A stretch of 64,000 nt of DNA from Deltaproteobacteria bacterium (GCA_021780755.1 JAJXYF010000029.1:62001-126000); one strand, 5' to 3'. Positions 26,525-38,758 are shown, numbered from the stretch's first letter. Numbers and translations: made by a program. The notes: generated by a model not told the origin, from the letters alone.

Positions 26525-27000
26525 AACGCACCGGCTCACGACGCGTGGAGAAAGGTACGATCACGAAGGGGACGAATGTTACCTCGATTACGAGTAGTAC
26601 CATTCATGGCGGTGTGCACACTGGACCGACTACCGTCAATCAAATTCATCGCGGTCGGCGGTCCAGCCGACCGACTGAATATCCCGTCGGTTCGATTGGA
26701 AGAGACCTCACGCTGCGAAACTACATTCGATATTTGGTCGAACGCTATCACCGGTTTCGCGAGGCCGACTCGTCATTTGGCCGTGGCCCGGCTCGATTCA
26801 GTTACGCTGTTATCTTCAAAAACATCGAACGCGAATTTAAGGCTCCCACATATTTTGTACCCGAGGCGCGATTCGACGAGCTTGTGGAATACTTGCAGCA
26901 GCGCATTGACCGAACGATTCTGGGTAAGGGCAATCGCGCGAGAGGTATCCGCAACTACGCGAGCCCTAAAGAATTTGCAGCCGAGCAAGCCGGCAGATGA
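26521..27000 (+). CDS. Unrecognised partner protein of the two-gene cassette
   Basis: 159 residues, starting with the ATG that overlaps the upstream stop. The first ~45 residues are Thr/Gly-rich (KGTITKGTNVTSITSSTIHG then GVHTGPTTVNQI), a composition like short beta-solenoid or linker segments found in bacterial conflict proteins. The rest (RDLTLRNYIRYLVERYHRFR to TILGKGNRARGIRNYASP) looks like a compact, basic, mostly helical domain. I do not know its family by name. It is translationally coupled to the DUF4062/TIR-like gene and shares its lower GC, so the two likely act together. Confidence 0.6.
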   Translation: MKRTGSRRVEKGTITKGTNVTSITSSTIHGGVHTGPTTVNQIHRGRRSSRPTEYPVGSIGRDLTLRNYIRYLVERYHRFREADSSFGRGPARFSYAVIFKNIEREFKAPTYFVPEARFDELVEYLQQRIDRTILGKGNRARGIRNYASPKEFAAEQAGR

Positions 27001-27062
27001 CCTCTCCCCGCGCGATGCTCTACAGCCGCGAGAGATCCTCAGGTCGGGCCTAGGCGGGTGCG

Positions 27063-29405
<2,343 letters not shown>

Positions 29406-29472
29406 GGCGGTCTAGCGCCCCTCCCGGCCCGCACGAGCCGGAATTTCGATACGAATCGCGACCAATGCCGGG

Positions 29473-29862
29473 TTACTCCTTCTCCATCACGCACTTGAGC
29501 GGATACTGGCTTTCGTGCGCGAGTTCCTCGACGGTTTTGATCTTGGTTTCGGCGATCTCGAACGGATATACGCCGGCGACGCCCATGCCGTTCTGATGAA
29601 CGTGGAGCATGATCCGCGTGGCCTCGGCGTGCTGCCTGTGGAAGATCGTCTTGAGAATTTCAACGACGAACTCCATCGGGGTGTAGTCGTCGTTAAGCAG
29701 GATACATTTGTAGAGCGGCGGGCGCTTGGTCTTGGTCTGCTCCTTGGTGCGGCGCTCGATGACGGTATCGCCGCCGTTGCGATTGCCCACACCATCGCCA
29801 TTGCCGCTGTGCCCGTCATCACCGGCGCCTTGCAGCAGAATCTTTTCCAGTTCCTGTTTCAT
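29473..29862 (-). CDS. clpS: ATP-dependent Clp protease adaptor ClpS
   Basis: From ATG 29862 the protein has 129 residues: a Gly/Asn/Asp-rich flexible N-terminus (~45 residues) then the ClpS core PPLYKCILLNDDYTPMEFVV, HxxG-like VHQNGMGVAGVYPFEIAETK and CVMEKE. ClpS delivers N-degron substrates to ClpA. The start is uncertain (ATG 29886 also possible); an upstream extension to 29955 looks unlikely. It precedes clpA by 67 bp. Confidence 0.95.
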   Translation of the reverse strand: MKQELEKILLQGAGDDGHSGNGDGVGNRNGGDTVIERRTKEQTKTKRPPLYKCILLNDDYTPMEFVVEILKTIFHRQHAEATRIMLHVHQNGMGVAGVYPFEIAETKIKTVEELAHESQYPLKCVMEKE

Positions 29863-30130
29863 CGCGAGTTGGGTTGCTCCCCGCATCGACTTGGCTTCCA
29901 GTTTACCAGAAAACGCCACCGTCTCGCATCGCTCCGCAATCCGGCGATCTTTCACCCGAGTCGCGCATCGCCGCTCGAGGTCGAGTTGATCTTACTGGAG
30001 CGCATTGCGAAGAAACTGGCAAGCGTTCGGGGCGGTCAGCGGCGTCGCGATAAACTCGACGCGCCGGATACTATGCACCGAGCGCACGCGCGATTAAGCT
30101 CGGACACTGCGCGCGGACTCGCGCTTCCCG

Positions 30131-31345
30131 ATGGTGTCAAAAGGCGAAAATCCCAAAGCGCTCGCGGCCGGCGAGGCCGAAGTCATTGTCCACGAACGGA
30201 TTCGCGACGTGCCGCGCGACGAGTGGAACGCATTGCTCGCGCCCGACGATTCGCCCTTTCTCGACTGGGACTGGCTGTGGGCGATGGAGGAATCGAAGAG
30301 CGCGACGCGCACCACCGGCTGGTCGCCATGTCATCTGGTGGTGCGAATCGGGCCCGCGCGAAAAATCGCGGCGGCCTGCCCGCTATATCTGAAGAGTCAC
30401 AGCCAGGGCGAATTCGTTTTCGATCATGGCTGGGCGGACGCGGCCGAGCGCGCGGGGATCAGCTATTTTCCGAAGCTGATGGTCGGGGTGCCGTTCACGC
30501 CACATACCGGCCGGCGGTTTCTGGTCGCGGCGGACTACGATCGCGAGCGCATGGTGCAGGTGCTCGGACGCGCGTTGCTGCAGCTATGCGCGGACAACAA
30601 ACTCTCCTCGGTGCACGTGAATTTTTGCGCGTCGGACGAAGCGGCGGCGCTGGGCGAGATCGGTTTCGCGGAGCGGCTCGGCTACCAGTATCATTGGCAG
30701 AACGCCAATTTCGCGACCTTCGACGATTACCTGGCGCAGCTCAAAAGCAAGCGGCGCTATGCGGTGCGCCATGAGCGGGCGGCGCTGGCGGCGCAGGGCG
30801 TCGAGATTCGGGCGCTGGCGGGCGACGAGATCCCCGATGCGCTGTTCGGCCCGATGTTCAAAATCTATCTGTCAACGATTGAAAAGCTGTACTGGGGACG
30901 GCAGTACCTGACGCGCGAGTTTTTCCATCTGATGCGCGATCACTTCAAGCGCAACTTGTGCTTCGTATGCGCGTATCGCGGCCCCGAGTTGATCGCCGGG
31001 ACTTTCAACCTGGAAAAATCGGGCGTCCTTTACGGACGCTACTGGGGCGCGTTCGAGGACCTCAAGTTCCTGCATTTCAACGTGTGCTACTACGCGGCGA
31101 TCGAGCATTCGATCGAGCGCGGGGTGCAGCGCTTCGAGCCCGGCGCGGGCGGCGAGTACAAGTGGCTGCGCGGCTTCAATCCGGCACTGACGCGCAGCAT
31201 GCATTACCTGGCGCATCCGGGTCTGCGTAAGGCGGTAGGGAATTTCCTGACGCGCGAGCGGCGCGACGTCGAGGCATGGATCGCGGAGGGTCAGGAGCGC
31301 GGACAGCTCAAGGCGCCGACGCCGTCGAACGTCGAAAGCGAGTAA
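30131..31345 (+). CDS. FemAB-like / GNAT-fold transferase (DUF482 family)
   Basis: A 404-residue protein. DEWNALLAPDDSPFLDWDWL near the N-terminus, FTPHTGRRFLV, SVHVNFC, and the C-terminal GVLYGRYWGAFEDLKFLHFN with FEPGAGGEYKWLRGF are the conserved blocks of PF04339-type proteins, which resemble the FemX peptidoglycan aminoacyltransferases. The reaction is not established. It stands alone, between clpS and the convergent rmuC. Confidence 0.85.
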   Translation: MVSKGENPKALAAGEAEVIVHERIRDVPRDEWNALLAPDDSPFLDWDWLWAMEESKSATRTTGWSPCHLVVRIGPARKIAAACPLYLKSHSQGEFVFDHGWADAAERAGISYFPKLMVGVPFTPHTGRRFLVAADYDRERMVQVLGRALLQLCADNKLSSVHVNFCASDEAAALGEIGFAERLGYQYHWQNANFATFDDYLAQLKSKRRYAVRHERAALAAQGVEIRALAGDEIPDALFGPMFKIYLSTIEKLYWGRQYLTREFFHLMRDHFKRNLCFVCAYRGPELIAGTFNLEKSGVLYGRYWGAFEDLKFLHFNVCYYAAIEHSIERGVQRFEPGAGGEYKWLRGFNPALTRSMHYLAHPGLRKAVGNFLTRERRDVEAWIAEGQERGQLKAPTPSNVESE

Positions 31346-31363
31346 CGCGGGCATTGCGCCTGA

Positions 31364-32734
31364 TCATTTCGATCCGCTCTCGGTCGCACCGTTGGGGGGT
31401 GGGACGGCAGCGATCTCACGGGGCGCGATCTCGACCAAATCCAGAAAGCCGATTTCCTTTTTGCTGGCGACGCCGAGTTCCCTGAACTTGCGCGCGCTGA
31501 CGGAGACGCGACTTTCCATCGAGCTGACGGTCCGGTTATATTCGCGCACCGCGCGTTCGAGGGCGCCGCCGAGGTCGGTCAAATATCCCGCCATCGTGGC
31601 GATCCGCTCGTGCAACTCCTGGCCAAGTTCGCTGATCCGCTGAGCGTTCTCGGCGAGTTGTTCCTGGCGCCAGGTGTAGGCGACGGAGCGCAGCACCGCC
31701 ATCAAGGTGGTCGGTGTGGCGAGAATAACTTTCCGCGCCCACGCATCCTCCATCAGAGGTGCATCCTGCTGGAGCGCGGCGCTGAAAAACATCTCGCCGG
31801 GCAGAAATAACACGACGAATTCAGGTGTGGGCTTGCAGGCGTCCCAATAGGCCTTGGAACTGAGTTGATCGACGTGCTTGCGGACTTGCGCAGCGTGCTC
31901 CCTTAGCTTCAGTACCCGAGCGGTGTCGTCGGCCGCATCGAGCGCTTCGAGGTAGGCCTTGAGGGGAGCCTTGGAATCGACGACGACATTTTTTCCGCCC
32001 GGCAGACGGACGACCATGTCGGGACGCAGCCGGCCTTCATCGGTGGTGAGGTTCTCCTGCTCGAAGAAATCGCAGCGGTCGGTCATCCCGGCGATTTCAA
32101 CCACGTTGCGAAGCTGAACTTCGCCCCATCGGCCGCGCACGATGGGGGTCTTGAGAGCATCGGCGAGCTTGCCGGTTTGCGCGCCGAGCGACTCCAACTG
32201 CATCTTGAGCGTGCCCTGCGATTCGCGCCGGTCATTTTCGATTCGGCGTAGCTCTTCGTCCAGCTTGACCAGCGAATCGCGGGCCGGTTTGACCAGGTCT
32301 TCGACCGCCTTCTGGCGCGCGATGAAGTCCTTGCCGGCAACTTCGCGCTCGGCTTTGAATTTCTCGTCGGCGCGGCGGACCAAATCGTCGGACGTTGCGC
32401 GAAGTGCATCGGCGGCGAGCGACTTGAAGGTATCGGAAAGTTTGCGTTCGGCATCGGCGAGGATGCGTTGCTGCTCGTCGAAGCGTTTCTGCGTCTCGAC
32501 CACCCGCGTCTCCATGGTGACGCTCGCGGTCTGCGCGGCAGCCAGATCCTTGCGCAACTGATCGGTCTCGAGCTTGCGCGATTCGAGTTCAGAGCGCACC
32601 TCGATCGAGGCGGCGAGCGCGGCGGTCGCCTGCGTTTCAGCATCGCGCAGCGCGGTACGGGAGCGAGCGCCGGCCAGCAGCCATCCGATTACACAGCCGA
32701 GCAAGACTCCCACGCTCACCGCCGCCAGTTGCAT
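31364..32734 (-). CDS. rmuC: DNA recombination protein RmuC
   Basis: The start ATG at 32734 follows GTGGAGGACGCGATA. The 456-residue protein has one N-terminal membrane helix (LAAVSVGVLLGCVIGWLLAG), a ~150-residue coiled coil, and the RmuC nuclease-like domain with VVRLPGGKNVVVDSKAPLKAY and FVVLFLPGEMFFSAAL. In E. coli RmuC limits inversions at repeats. The C-terminus is Pro/Glu rich. It converges with the FemAB-like gene. Confidence 0.94.
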   Translation of the reverse strand: MQLAAVSVGVLLGCVIGWLLAGARSRTALRDAETQATAALAASIEVRSELESRKLETDQLRKDLAAAQTASVTMETRVVETQKRFDEQQRILADAERKLSDTFKSLAADALRATSDDLVRRADEKFKAEREVAGKDFIARQKAVEDLVKPARDSLVKLDEELRRIENDRRESQGTLKMQLESLGAQTGKLADALKTPIVRGRWGEVQLRNVVEIAGMTDRCDFFEQENLTTDEGRLRPDMVVRLPGGKNVVVDSKAPLKAYLEALDAADDTARVLKLREHAAQVRKHVDQLSSKAYWDACKPTPEFVVLFLPGEMFFSAALQQDAPLMEDAWARKVILATPTTLMAVLRSVAYTWRQEQLAENAQRISELGQELHERIATMAGYLTDLGGALERAVREYNRTVSSMESRVSVSARKFRELGVASKKEIGFLDLVEIAPREIAAVPPPNGATESGSK

Positions 32735-32882
32735 TATCGCGTCCTCCACGTATCGTCCGCCGCCCGTGCTTTGAATTTATGTCGATGGAACGATCGCGTC
32801 CATTGGGTTCTCCACGCGTATCCCCAGCGACCCGATGGCTGCGTAAGATTGAAATGCTATCTTGACGCGTGCGCCCGGCAGG

Positions 32883-34199
32883 ATGTTAAAGAAGCCCGCG
32901 CAGGCGAACCGTCAAACCCCATCTGTGAAGGAACTGCTAAAGCAAGGCGCGACCATCATCCTGCTCGGGCCGGGTGGGGTCGGTAAAACGACGGTGGCGG
33001 CGGCGCTCGGGATCGCGGCGGCGCGCGGGGGTAACGAGACCGGCATGATCACGGTCGATCCGGCGCGGCGCTTGCGCGACGCACTCGGGCTGGAGCGGTT
33101 GACCGCGCAACCGACGCGGCTGGATGGGCGCCGTCTGGCCGCCGCGGGCCTCGACCGGCGGCTGAAGCTCTCGGCGATGGCGCTCGACGTCAAGGGCGCG
33201 TGGAACAGTCTGATCGAACGCTTCGTCAAAAGCCCGGCCGCGCGCGAACGGATTCTGAACAACGCCTTCTATCGCAGCCTCACCGAACAATTCGCCGGCG
33301 CCGAATCCTACGCCGCACTCGAACAGCTCTACGATATGCATTGTGCGGAGCGCTTCGCGGTCGAGGTCGTCGATACGCCGCCGGCCGCCCATGCGTTCGA
33401 GTTTTTGGAGGCGCCGGCCCATCTGATTCGCCTGCTCGACTCGCGCGCGGCACGCTGGCTCTTTATCCCGTACGCCACCGCGAGCAAGGCGGCGTTCGGA
33501 ATTGCCAGCCGCGCGGCGCGCTTCGTGGTCGGTCAACTCGAACAATTCGCGGGACTGCGGACGCTCACGTCGATTTCGGAGTTCTTCGGCGCGGCGGCCG
33601 AGGCGGCGGACGCGATCGCCGATCGGTTCCGCAAAGTTGACGCGATGCTCCATTCGGCCAGCGTACATTTCGTCCTCGTGACCACTTCCGAGGAAGACCG
33701 CTTGCGCGAGGCCACATCGCTGGTGCTCCAGATGGAGGCGGCTGGGCTTCGGCTCGGCGCGATCGTGCTCAACCGGATGCTCGACGAGCGGACTTTCGAC
33801 GCGCTGGTCGCGGCGCCGCGAAGTTTTCCCGGCCATATCGCCGAAATTCCGGCCTTGCGCCGGGAACTGAAACGTGAGGCAACCGAACGCCTCGATGCCG
33901 GAGCCGGCGGACTCGCTTCGATGGTGGAATATTTCGAAGAATACGCCGCGAATCATCGCGCCGAGATCGAACGCGCGGCGCGCTTCGCGCGCGAACTGCC
34001 GGCGCGCGTCGAGTTGGCGATCGCACCCGAAATCAACGCCGGCGTGCGCGATTTGCGCACGCTCGCGAAAGTCGCGTCGATACTGTCCGAGACCGGAAGC
34101 GGGCGAAGATTCCTGGAAAATGCCGAAGCGGCCTTCGGTATCAGCGCCTCGCCGACGGCGCGAAAGACCAAGACCGCCGGGCACCGGGCCGCCCGCTAA
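32883..34199 (+). CDS. ArsA/Get3-like ATPase
   Basis: A P-loop ATPase of about 438 residues of the ArsA family. The deviant Walker A LLGPGGVGKTTVAAALG lies near the N-terminus, switch I TVDPARRLRDALGL follows, and VEVVDTPPAAHAFEFLEAP is the switch II region. There is a single ATPase domain. ArsA itself drives arsenite export, but no ars genes are near and many bacterial members serve unknown membrane-associated roles. Start ATG 32883 is preferred; TTG 32862 is longer. Confidence 0.85.
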   Translation: MLKKPAQANRQTPSVKELLKQGATIILLGPGGVGKTTVAAALGIAAARGGNETGMITVDPARRLRDALGLERLTAQPTRLDGRRLAAAGLDRRLKLSAMALDVKGAWNSLIERFVKSPAARERILNNAFYRSLTEQFAGAESYAALEQLYDMHCAERFAVEVVDTPPAAHAFEFLEAPAHLIRLLDSRAARWLFIPYATASKAAFGIASRAARFVVGQLEQFAGLRTLTSISEFFGAAAEAADAIADRFRKVDAMLHSASVHFVLVTTSEEDRLREATSLVLQMEAAGLRLGAIVLNRMLDERTFDALVAAPRSFPGHIAEIPALRRELKREATERLDAGAGGLASMVEYFEEYAANHRAEIERAARFARELPARVELAIAPEINAGVRDLRTLAKVASILSETGSGRRFLENAEAAFGISASPTARKTKTAGHRAAR

Positions 34200-34240
34200 A
34201 CCGGATACATGGGGAGGTCAGAACATCGAGTGAAAAGATG

Positions 34241-34577
<337 letters not shown>

Positions 34578-34685
34578 CAGCGCCGATTGTAGCTTTTTTC
34601 AATGACTGACGCTCGCGTTGCTCGATCGCACGATCAGCGCCCCTTTATCGCGCTCCCGGCGTTGGGCGGTCTCGTTAGTTGTACG

Positions 34686-34792
34686 GCCCTTTTAGCAGGG
34701 CGAAGCCCGCATCTTTGTATATGAAGTTTGAAACCTCTATGAGGTTTCAGTTTCTTGAAGGTTAATGCTCCGCGCTCCGCGACCACTCCCCT
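34686..34792 (+). repeat. Dispersed palindromic element, copy 4
   Basis: It contains agggcgaagccc (loop gaa), atctttgtatatgaagt, the near palindrome ttgaaacctc-tat-gaggtttcag at 34728-34750 (outermost pair T-G, a wobble) and the tail gctccgcgaccactcccc. It lies between rnpB and the Zn-ribbon gene with its tail toward the latter's stop codon. Confidence 0.85.
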
Positions 34793-34825
34793 GCTCGACC
34801 GGGAACGCGCACTTTCGCGTGCGCC

Positions 34826-35542
34826 CTATTCTTTCGCGGTCGTCTCAAAGTAGAGGATGCGCTGGCAGTTGGGGCAGAAATGCACCTGCAAATGTTTCTG
34901 AATCTCGTTGTAGAGCTGGGGCGGCAGGCGCATCCGGCAGCCTTGGCAGGTGCCGCCCTTGGCCTCGGTGACGGCGACGCCGGCGCGGCGGCTGAAGATT
35001 ATTTCGTAGCGCTGGAGCAATGCGGCGTCGATATTTTTCTTCATCAGGTCGCGATCGACGTGCTGCTTGCTGATGGAGATTTTAAGGTCCTCGACCTGCG
35101 CCGCGGTTTCCTTTTCGGCCTCGATCAGCTCGGTGTGCCGCTGCTCGCTGAGTTCGCGCAGTTCCTTGATGCGCGCGGTGCGTTGTTCCGCGGTCTCCAT
35201 CATCGCGAGCAGTTCGCTCTCGAGGCGCTGCTTGGTCTCCTTGAGCGAATCGATCTCGTGATCGACGGCCAGCGACTCGCGGTCGTTGCGGACCTGGTTG
35301 CCGCGCATCCGCTTGTTGCGCTGGCGGGCCTCGTTTTCCGCGAGTTCCTTTTCGAGATTGCGGCGGGTCACCGCGCTCTGCTGATCTTCGAGCTGCAGGC
35401 CCTCCAGTTCGGCGGCGTAGTCCAGCGCTTCCTGGCGCAACTGGACCGACCGTCCAGAGACCGAGGCCAGCGCCTCCTCAAGTTCGCGCAGCTCCCGGTC
35501 GATCGCCTGGAGACTCATCAGCCGGGTTATCTCTTCAAGCAA
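34826..35542 (-). CDS. Coiled-coil zinc-ribbon protein (CT398/DUF164 type)
   Basis: 238 residues: a long antiparallel coiled coil (about 1-180) and a C-terminal zinc ribbon, GTCQGCRMRLPPQLYNEI...HFCPNCQRILYF, with CxxC pairs about 30 residues apart. The architecture matches the CT398 family, for which contacts with sigma-54 and type III secretion proteins have been reported in Chlamydia; the role here is unknown. It starts at ATG 35542, just downstream of the tRNA(CAU) gene on the same strand. Confidence 0.85.
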   Translation of the reverse strand: MLEEITRLMSLQAIDRELRELEEALASVSGRSVQLRQEALDYAAELEGLQLEDQQSAVTRRNLEKELAENEARQRNKRMRGNQVRNDRESLAVDHEIDSLKETKQRLESELLAMMETAEQRTARIKELRELSEQRHTELIEAEKETAAQVEDLKISISKQHVDRDLMKKNIDAALLQRYEIIFSRRAGVAVTEAKGGTCQGCRMRLPPQLYNEIQKHLQVHFCPNCQRILYFETTAKE

Positions 35543-35654
35543 AGCAATCCTCCACTAAAGGCAGTTCGCGGCGCCGCACCCGGCACAGTCGCGACGCCGG
35601 ATTTGGCGGCGTGCGAGAGGGGTGAGCGATGCGAATCTTTTGACAATAAATGAA

Positions 35655-35730
35655 TGGGCCCACCAGGATTTGAACCTGGGACCAGCCGGTTATGAGCCGG
35701 CAGCTCTAAACCGTGCTGAGCTATGGGCCC
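35655..35730 (-). tRNA. tRNA with CAU anticodon (Ile2 or elongator Met)
   Basis: Minus-strand cloverleaf: acceptor GGGCCCA/TGGGCCC, D-arm AGCTCAGCACGGTTTAGAGCT, anticodon stem GCCGG/CCGGC with loop CTCATAA, T-arm CCAGGTTCAAATCCTGG, A73. CCA is not encoded. The acceptor and anticodon stem resemble tRNA-Ile2 (lysidine-modified CAU), but elongator Met cannot be excluded by eye. It is not an initiator: the acceptor begins with a G-C pair. Confidence 0.9.
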
Positions 35731-35842
35731 TCTCGGTCTCATCAGGCTGACAAGCAATTGTACCAAGTTTGCGGGCGAGATTTAAGTGCCGCTAATAGAT
35801 CGGCGGCGCGAGCGGATTCCGGGCCTGATTTTCGGCGGGCGC

Positions 35843-37699
35843 TCAATTGCTGTCGTGGGTCTGGCGGCGCAATGCGATCACGGCCTGGGCGGCGGCCGCG
35901 GCGTCATCGCCGTTGGTGTCCGCGGCAACCCGGCGCAGGCTTTCGACCTCGCGGCGGCGCCGGCCGCGGGCCAGCGCGGAGATAAAATCGGCGGCCATTT
36001 TGCGCGCGGAGTCAGCGTCGATCATCAGCGGACCGACCACCAGGGCGCTCAGACGCTCGTGCTGATCGTCGCTCAGGCCGGCGAGGATACGGACTTCGAG
36101 AGCGGCGCGCGGCTCCGTGGAGAGGCAGATATCCTCGAGCATCGCCGCGAGCATCGGATCGTAAAATTCGATCGAGCGGGTCGGTGCGGCGATCTCGGCG
36201 CGTAACTCGGACGTTCCTTGCGCGGCGCTATCGGCGCGCGATTCGGGCATTATTTGCGCGGCAATTTCGCCGCGCAATTCAGGAAAGTTGAGCGCGATCG
36301 CGACCAGCCCGATTTCCGCCTGCGCGACCGCGTCGCCGCGCGCCGCGGTCCGTGCCGGTCGCGCGGGCGCCGTGCCGGTGCCCGTCCCGCCGGGGCGCCG
36401 CGTCGAGGGATTCACCGCCCCACCCTTGCGCGCTTCCTTGCGCAATAACTCTTCGTCCACACCGAGGCTGTCGGCGGCCTTGCGCGCGAGCAAGTCGAAC
36501 TCGAACGGATTGGCGACCATCCGTAGAATTTCGGCGACACGCTCGGCCGCGCGCGCCTTTCCACTCAAGGTGGCGCCGGCGGAGGAGGCCTGCTCGCGCA
36601 GGAAGTAATCGACGAGCAATTCGGAGGATTCGATCAATTCGTTGAGGGCCTGGGCGCCGCGATCGCGCACGAGGGTGTCGGGATCGAAGCCGGACGGAAT
36701 GAAGACACCGCGACCGAGCAAGCCAGCGCCGAGAAAAACTTCGAGCGCGCGCAAGGAGGCCTTGCGGCCGGCCGTGTCGCCGTCGAAACACGCGATGATG
36801 TTGCGCGTGTAGCGGGCCAGCAGGCGCAACTGATCGACGGTCAGCGCGGTGCCAAGGCTCGCCACGGTTTCCTTGAAGCCCGCCTGCCACAGCGCGATCA
36901 CGTCGATATTGCCCTCGACGACGATCGCGCGATCGGCGGGCGCGATCGCCTGGCGCGCCTCGAAGAGACCGTAGAGCGCGCGAGCCTTGGAGTAAATCGG
37001 CGACTCGGGCGAATTGATATATTTGGGCAGGCGTTGATCGAGCACGCGCCCGCCGAAGCCGATCACGCGGCCCTGGGCGTCGCGAATCGGGAACATCAGG
37101 CGCGCGCGAAACATGTCGTAGGAGTCGCGGCCCGGCGCGCGCTTGACGAGGCCGGTTTTGACGGCGGCTTCGAGCATCCCGCGCTTGACCATCACGGCGG
37201 CGAGGTTGGCGGGACGCGCGGGCGCATACCCGAGCATGAAGGCCTGCGCGGTTGCGGGCGTGATACCGCGCGCTTTCAGATAGTCGCGAGCGGGTGCGCC
37301 GTCGGCGGTTTTCCAGAGCACGTGGGCGAAGAACTCGGCGGCGGTCAGATTCGCCAGCGCCATCGCGTCGCGCTCGCCGGGCGGCGGTCCGCCGGGGCCG
37401 GTATGCTCGGGCAGCACGATCCCATAGCGGCGCGCGAGCGATTGCAGCGCTTCGAGGAAGGTGAGACCTTCCACGCGCATCACGAAGTCGAAGACGGTAC
37501 CGCCGGCGCCACAGCCGAAGCAATGAAAAAAGCCGCGCTCGGCGTTGACCGAAAACGATGGGGTCTTTTCATTGTGGAACGGACACAGGCCGACGAAATT
37601 GCGTCCCGCGCGACGCAGGCGCACCTGCGCGCCGACCATCTCGACGATATCGGCACGCGCGCGCACCTCTTCGATTTTGTCGGTGCCGAAGCGCGCCAT
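35843..37699 (-). CDS. dnaG: DNA primase
   Basis: A 618-residue primase that makes RNA primers for replication. The N-terminal zinc finger is CPFHNEKTPSFSVN...FFHCFGCGAGG; the catalytic core follows, with GFGGRVLD and the Toprim acidic residues in VVEGNIDVIAL and IIACFDGDTAG. The C-terminal third is a helicase-binding-type domain with an acidic, Ala-rich end. ATG 37699 begins MARFGTDKIEEV. It lies two bases after the stop of the GDPD gene. rpoD, often next to dnaG, is not adjacent. Confidence 0.97.
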   Translation of the reverse strand: MARFGTDKIEEVRARADIVEMVGAQVRLRRAGRNFVGLCPFHNEKTPSFSVNAERGFFHCFGCGAGGTVFDFVMRVEGLTFLEALQSLARRYGIVLPEHTGPGGPPPGERDAMALANLTAAEFFAHVLWKTADGAPARDYLKARGITPATAQAFMLGYAPARPANLAAVMVKRGMLEAAVKTGLVKRAPGRDSYDMFRARLMFPIRDAQGRVIGFGGRVLDQRLPKYINSPESPIYSKARALYGLFEARQAIAPADRAIVVEGNIDVIALWQAGFKETVASLGTALTVDQLRLLARYTRNIIACFDGDTAGRKASLRALEVFLGAGLLGRGVFIPSGFDPDTLVRDRGAQALNELIESSELLVDYFLREQASSAGATLSGKARAAERVAEILRMVANPFEFDLLARKAADSLGVDEELLRKEARKGGAVNPSTRRPGGTGTGTAPARPARTAARGDAVAQAEIGLVAIALNFPELRGEIAAQIMPESRADSAAQGTSELRAEIAAPTRSIEFYDPMLAAMLEDICLSTEPRAALEVRILAGLSDDQHERLSALVVGPLMIDADSARKMAADFISALARGRRRREVESLRRVAADTNGDDAAAAAQAVIALRRQTHDSN

Positions 37700-37701
37700 C
37701 G

Positions 37702-38403
37702 TCAGTAGTCCGTCACTTCGCGCAAGCGCTCGGGGTAGTTGGTCATGATACCGTCAACGCCAAACGCAATCAGCCGGCGCATCTCGTCGGGTTCATCGAC
37801 AGTCCACGTATAGACGCTCAAGCTGCGCTCGTGCGCCGCGATACACAGGTCCTCGGTCACGATGTCGGAGCGCGGGTTGATCGATTCGGCCCTGAGTTCG
37901 AAAGCGGCGCCGACCAGCCGCGCGGGCCATTGGCTGGCGAGCAATCCGACGCGGACGCGCGGCTCGAAATGGCGCACGACGGCGAGCGCATCCCAGTCGA
38001 AACTCGAAATCATCGCGGTGGCGAGCGTGCGGCGCTCGACGATCAGTTCGCAGACCTTGCGCTCGACGCCGACGCTTTTGATCTCGATATTCAGTCCGCA
38101 GCGCCCTTCGGCCAGCGTCATGACCTCTTGCAGTGTGGGGATTCGTTCACCCGCGAACTCGCGGCCAAAGCGGACGCCGGCGTCGAGGCATTTGAGTTCC
38201 GCAAGCGTCATCGAGCGCACCGTGCCGCGTCCGTCGGTGGTGCGTTCGACGGTTTCGTCATGAATCACGACGACGCCGCCGTCAAGTGTGAGTTGCACGT
38301 CCAGCTCGCACATCTGCGCGCCGGCTTCGATCGCGGCGGCGAAGGCCCTCAAGGTGTTCTCCGGGAAGCGGCCGCTCGCCCCGCGATGGGCAATGTTCAG
38401 CAC
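37702..38403 (-). CDS. Glycerophosphodiester phosphodiesterase family protein
   Basis: About 233 residues. NIAHRGASGRFPENTLRAF at the N-terminus carries the catalytic His-Arg and the EN motif; CELDVQLTLDGGVVVIHD supplies the metal ligands (ExD) and second His; GLNIEIKS and YTWTVDEPDEMRRL complete the GDPD TIM barrel. No signal peptide, so cytosolic, releasing glycerol 3-phosphate from phosphodiesters. GTG 38403 with GAGG upstream is preferred over TTG 38430. It ends two bases before dnaG. Confidence 0.9.
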   Translation of the reverse strand: MLNIAHRGASGRFPENTLRAFAAAIEAGAQMCELDVQLTLDGGVVVIHDETVERTTDGRGTVRSMTLAELKCLDAGVRFGREFAGERIPTLQEVMTLAEGRCGLNIEIKSVGVERKVCELIVERRTLATAMISSFDWDALAVVRHFEPRVRVGLLASQWPARLVGAAFELRAESINPRSDIVTEDLCIAAHERSLSVYTWTVDEPDEMRRLIAFGVDGIMTNYPERLREVTDY

Positions 38404-38758
38404 GTGCGCCTCAGCCCCTCGCCGGGGCAACGGCGTGGACGGTAGGCGGGGCCTGGACGGTTGCCGGCGAACCGCGCCGCTGTGCGAATCGGATCATCAG
38501 TATTCCGATGTAACCACGGGGTGGAGCGTTCCGCAATTCGCTTGTGCGAGAGCCTTCAACAGGAATCGCGGCATTCCCGATGCAGGAGCAAAATTGGCGC
38601 ACGCGAGGGGGCTTGCGATTGGTGTCGCGGCGGCTGATAGTCGCCACCCTTTTCCCTGAATGGCGCATCGCTTATCCTCCCTGTGATGCGCGGGCGACGC
38701 TGAGCGGCGATGCTCCAGCGATGCCGCCGGCATCGGCGCACGGTTGAAGCACCCTGCA

